From an uncultured Collinsella sp. (GTDB taxonomy: Bacteria; Actinomycetota; Coriobacteriia; Coriobacteriales; Coriobacteriaceae), in contig CAADVS010000054.1 of the NCBI GenBank assembly GCA_900752545.1, positions 1-15,641 of the forward strand: a stretch of 15,641 nucleotides of DNA, in the 5' to 3' direction. Both the position numbers and the translations under genes were made by a program. Positions within the stretch are counted from its first letter, which is position 1. Every line of letters starts with the position of its first letter. The notes beneath the pieces are model-generated. The model searched no databases. It had not been told where the DNA came from and saw nothing but the letters and a program-made list of their open reading frames with translations. Positions 14,152 to 15,641 of the stretch are shown one piece after another.

Positions 14152-14481
14152 CTATTCGTCGACGATCTCGGCAAGCCAGACGTTCAGCGTATCGACCTCG
14201 GGGCAGCAGAACTTTGCCGTACCAGGCTCGTTGCCGGGCACGGTTCCGCCATAGCGCAAGATATCGATATAGGGAAAGCCCACATGGCAGGCCATGGCAC
14301 ACATCTTGCCGCGGTCTCGGTCGAAGTCGAAGACGTCACCCGGCTTGTGCCCGTGATGGCAGCGACATGTGCCCAGCTGGTCCACGCAGCTAATGCGAAT
14401 ACGTGGGCGCCTGCCGCGCGGGGCACCGAGCGGCTTGTTCTCGCCCGCCGCCTCGGTGCTGCTCTCGTCGGCGTTACTCAT
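14152..14481 (-). CDS. TIGR04076-like small cysteine-rich protein
   Basis: A 109-residue product with a variable, polar N-terminus (1-25) and a conserved-looking core: RIRISCVDQLGTCRCHHGHK, GDVFDFD, then KMCAMACHVGFPYIDILRYGG and FCCPEVDTLNVWL. Spaced Cys and His residues suggest metal binding. The layout matches the TIGR04076 family of small proteins, for which I know no confirmed function. The ATG at 14481 overlaps the last codons of the upstream pyridoxamine kinase gene by 8 bp, so translation is probably coupled; a TTG two codons earlier is possible. A perfect palindrome follows the stop codon. Confidence 0.82.
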   Translation of the reverse strand: MSNADESSTEAAGENKPLGAPRGRRPRIRISCVDQLGTCRCHHGHKPGDVFDFDRDRGKMCAMACHVGFPYIDILRYGGTVPGNEPGTAKFCCPEVDTLNVWLAEIVDE

Positions 14482-15298
14482 GGTCAATCACATCCAGGCA
14501 GGCCTCGATGGGAAGGCCGGCGGACTTATCCTCCTGGTCGGCATTGCGCTCGATGAGCTCCGCTACCACACGCATGGCATCGCTCGTCGCGCGCTGCAGG
14601 CTCCAACCGGCCATAACGCGGCCGACAAGCACCGCCGAGAACGTGTCGCCCGTGCCCGGAAAGTAGACCGGAATCAGCTCGAAGGGAATCGTGAAGTACT
14701 CCCCCGCCACATGGTCGTAACCGATGACGACATTCGCACCGTCGACCACAGCGCTCGTAATGACCACCGACTTGGCGCCCAGGACACGCACGGCATCCAC
14801 AAGAGCGCGGCCCTCATCGGGCGTGATTTGCTCGGCAATGGGCGTATCGGTGAGCAGGCAGGCCTCGGTGTAGTTTGGCACCGCATAGTCGGCGCACTCG
14901 AGCAGGCTGCGCATGAGACCGATCGTGGACTCGGGCACGCCGGCATAGAGCTTGCCGTTGTCGCCCATGATGGGGTCGACGAACACCTTGGTGCCCTTTT
15001 GCGCGCGACGGTGGCAGAAATCCGAAATGATGCGCGTCTCTTCCTCGGTCACGATAAAGCCGGTGGAGATGGCGTCGAACTCAAAGCCGAGCTCCTCCCA
15101 AATGGCGAGGCTCTGGCGCACGTACTCGGTGGTGTCATGGATGTAGAACTTGGGATAGTTGAGCGTATCGGACACCAGCGCCGTCGGCAGGTTATGGATA
15201 CGGTAGCCCATGTGCGACAGCACCGGCAGCATGGCGGAGAGCGCGACCTTGCCGTAGCCGCACATATCGTTGATCAGCAGCAGCTGAGTATTCTTCAT
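14474..15298 (-). CDS. pdxY: Pyridoxamine / pyridoxal kinase (PdxY-like)
   Basis: A 274-residue cytoplasmic kinase of the ribokinase superfamily, phosphorylating vitamin B6 vitamers (pyridoxal, pyridoxamine) to coenzyme forms. Marks in order: INDMCGYGKVAL (9-20) at the substrate pocket, VDPIMGDNGKLY (107-118), PNYTEA (141-146), and the anion-hole and base motif GTGD with Asp218 in FPGTGDTFSA. Length is usual for the family. The N-terminal Met-Cys-Gly-Tyr-Gly variant is the version I associate with Firmicutes and Actinobacteria pyridoxamine kinases rather than thiamine-pathway ThiD. ATG 15298 has AGGGAG about 7 nt upstream; an ATG or alternative start 8 codons earlier lies upstream of that site. 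It is followed by the overlapping TIGR04076-like gene. A TACACT hexamer about 50 nt upstream is a weak -10 candidate. Confidence 0.88.
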   Translation of the reverse strand: MKNTQLLLINDMCGYGKVALSAMLPVLSHMGYRIHNLPTALVSDTLNYPKFYIHDTTEYVRQSLAIWEELGFEFDAISTGFIVTEEETRIISDFCHRRAQKGTKVFVDPIMGDNGKLYAGVPESTIGLMRSLLECADYAVPNYTEACLLTDTPIAEQITPDEGRALVDAVRVLGAKSVVITSAVVDGANVVIGYDHVAGEYFTIPFELIPVYFPGTGDTFSAVLVGRVMAGWSLQRATSDAMRVVAELIERNADQEDKSAGLPIEACLDVIDHE

Positions 15299-15456
15299 GA
15301 GGGTCTCCCTTGGTTCGGGCACGGCGCGGCAGCGCCACAGTGCGACTAAGTGTAGCGCAGGGGACGTTGTGAGCGGGCGCTACGGTCGCGAAGAGCGCAT
15401 TGTTGCGAAAAGGTTTCGGAAATGGTGGGCTGTTTGCTCCATCGCAGCCTAGTTGA

Positions 15457-15512
15457 TAGTCGTTGGGGACGTTCTTAAATAACTAGTCAAACAAGAACAT
15501 CCCCAACGACTA
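15457..15512. repeat. Large inverted repeat, 20-bp arms with one mismatch
   Basis: TAGTCGTTGGGGACGTTCTT (15457-15476) pairs with 15493-15512, whose reverse complement differs by a single T for C. The 16-nt AT-rich loop contains ACTAGT. It lies upstream of the pyridoxamine kinase gene, between it and the terminator at 15581-15621. It appears to be another dispersed palindrome family. The rest of 15299-15456 and 15513-15580 shows no gene. Confidence 0.75.
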
Positions 15513-15580
15513 CCGAAGCGGACCGTGCCGGAATCACAGGTTGAGGACGGACAGACACTATGACCCAATCCGAGGGCACT

Positions 15581-15621
15581 AAAAAGATAGGAGCCCCCGC
15601 TCGTGACCGCGGGTCGGGGCT
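15581..15621 (-). terminator. Rho-independent terminator of a minus-strand gene beyond the right edge
   Basis: On the minus strand AGCCCC...CCCGC pairs with GCGGGGGCT (15592-15621) around a loop of about 8 nt, followed after 6 nt by TTTTT (15581-15585). This orientation ends a transcript entering from the right, whose gene lies mostly or wholly outside the window. It isolates the pyridoxamine kinase unit from that gene. Confidence 0.65.
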
Positions 15622-15641
15622 GCGACAATGATGTTGAAGTG

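Noticed and set aside
15622..15641. End of a coding gene at the right edge
   Set aside because: About 20 bases remain beyond the terminator; the minus-strand frames there are too short to assign to any protein.

Overview
The window looks like the chromosome of a gut actinobacterium of the class Coriobacteriia, most likely Collinsella. This rests on high GC, strong Shine-Dalgarno sites (GGAGG, AAGGAG), the protein families present, and intergenic palindromes built on TGTGACAAAGGGAC that I associate with Collinsella genomes. The assignment is from pattern memory, not a search.

Layout. (1) Positions 1-3867, minus strand: the 5' part of a very large secreted surface adhesin (at least 1,252 residues, running off the left edge) with a fibro-slime domain, two SpaA/Cna-B-type domains and FctA/Spy0128-type pilin domains. 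Its start region is the most interesting spot. A strong Shine-Dalgarno and ATG at 3867 open a 26-codon frame containing a run of seven G, and loss of one G would fuse that frame to the adhesin. (2) 4055-8435, minus strand: a polar amino-acid ABC importer (Tat-type lipoprotein binding protein, permease, ATPase) followed by an M20 metallopeptidase, probably one transcription unit for uptake and processing of amino acids or small peptides. (3) 8623-10465, minus strand: an aldose-1-epimerase-like (LacX type) enzyme preceded by a single-pass membrane protein of unknown function. (4) 10726-12459, plus strand: an MFS exporter and a low-molecular-weight protein tyrosine phosphatase, likely co-transcribed. 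(5) 12608-13969, minus strand: an AAA/DUF4143 ATPase with three direct repeats at exactly 33-bp spacing across its promoter. (6) 14152-15298, minus strand: a pyridoxamine kinase and an overlapping TIGR04076-like cysteine-rich protein. (7) 15299-15641: non-coding, with a large inverted repeat and a terminator for a minus-strand gene outside the window.

The intergenic regions carry at least four different large palindromes. The 33-bp palindrome (one perfect copy, two near-perfect copies and one half copy) lies just past the stop codon of three minus-strand genes. No rRNA, tRNA, CRISPR array, transposase or phage gene was seen. Several long open frames antisense to the real genes are by-products of the high GC content and are not annotated.
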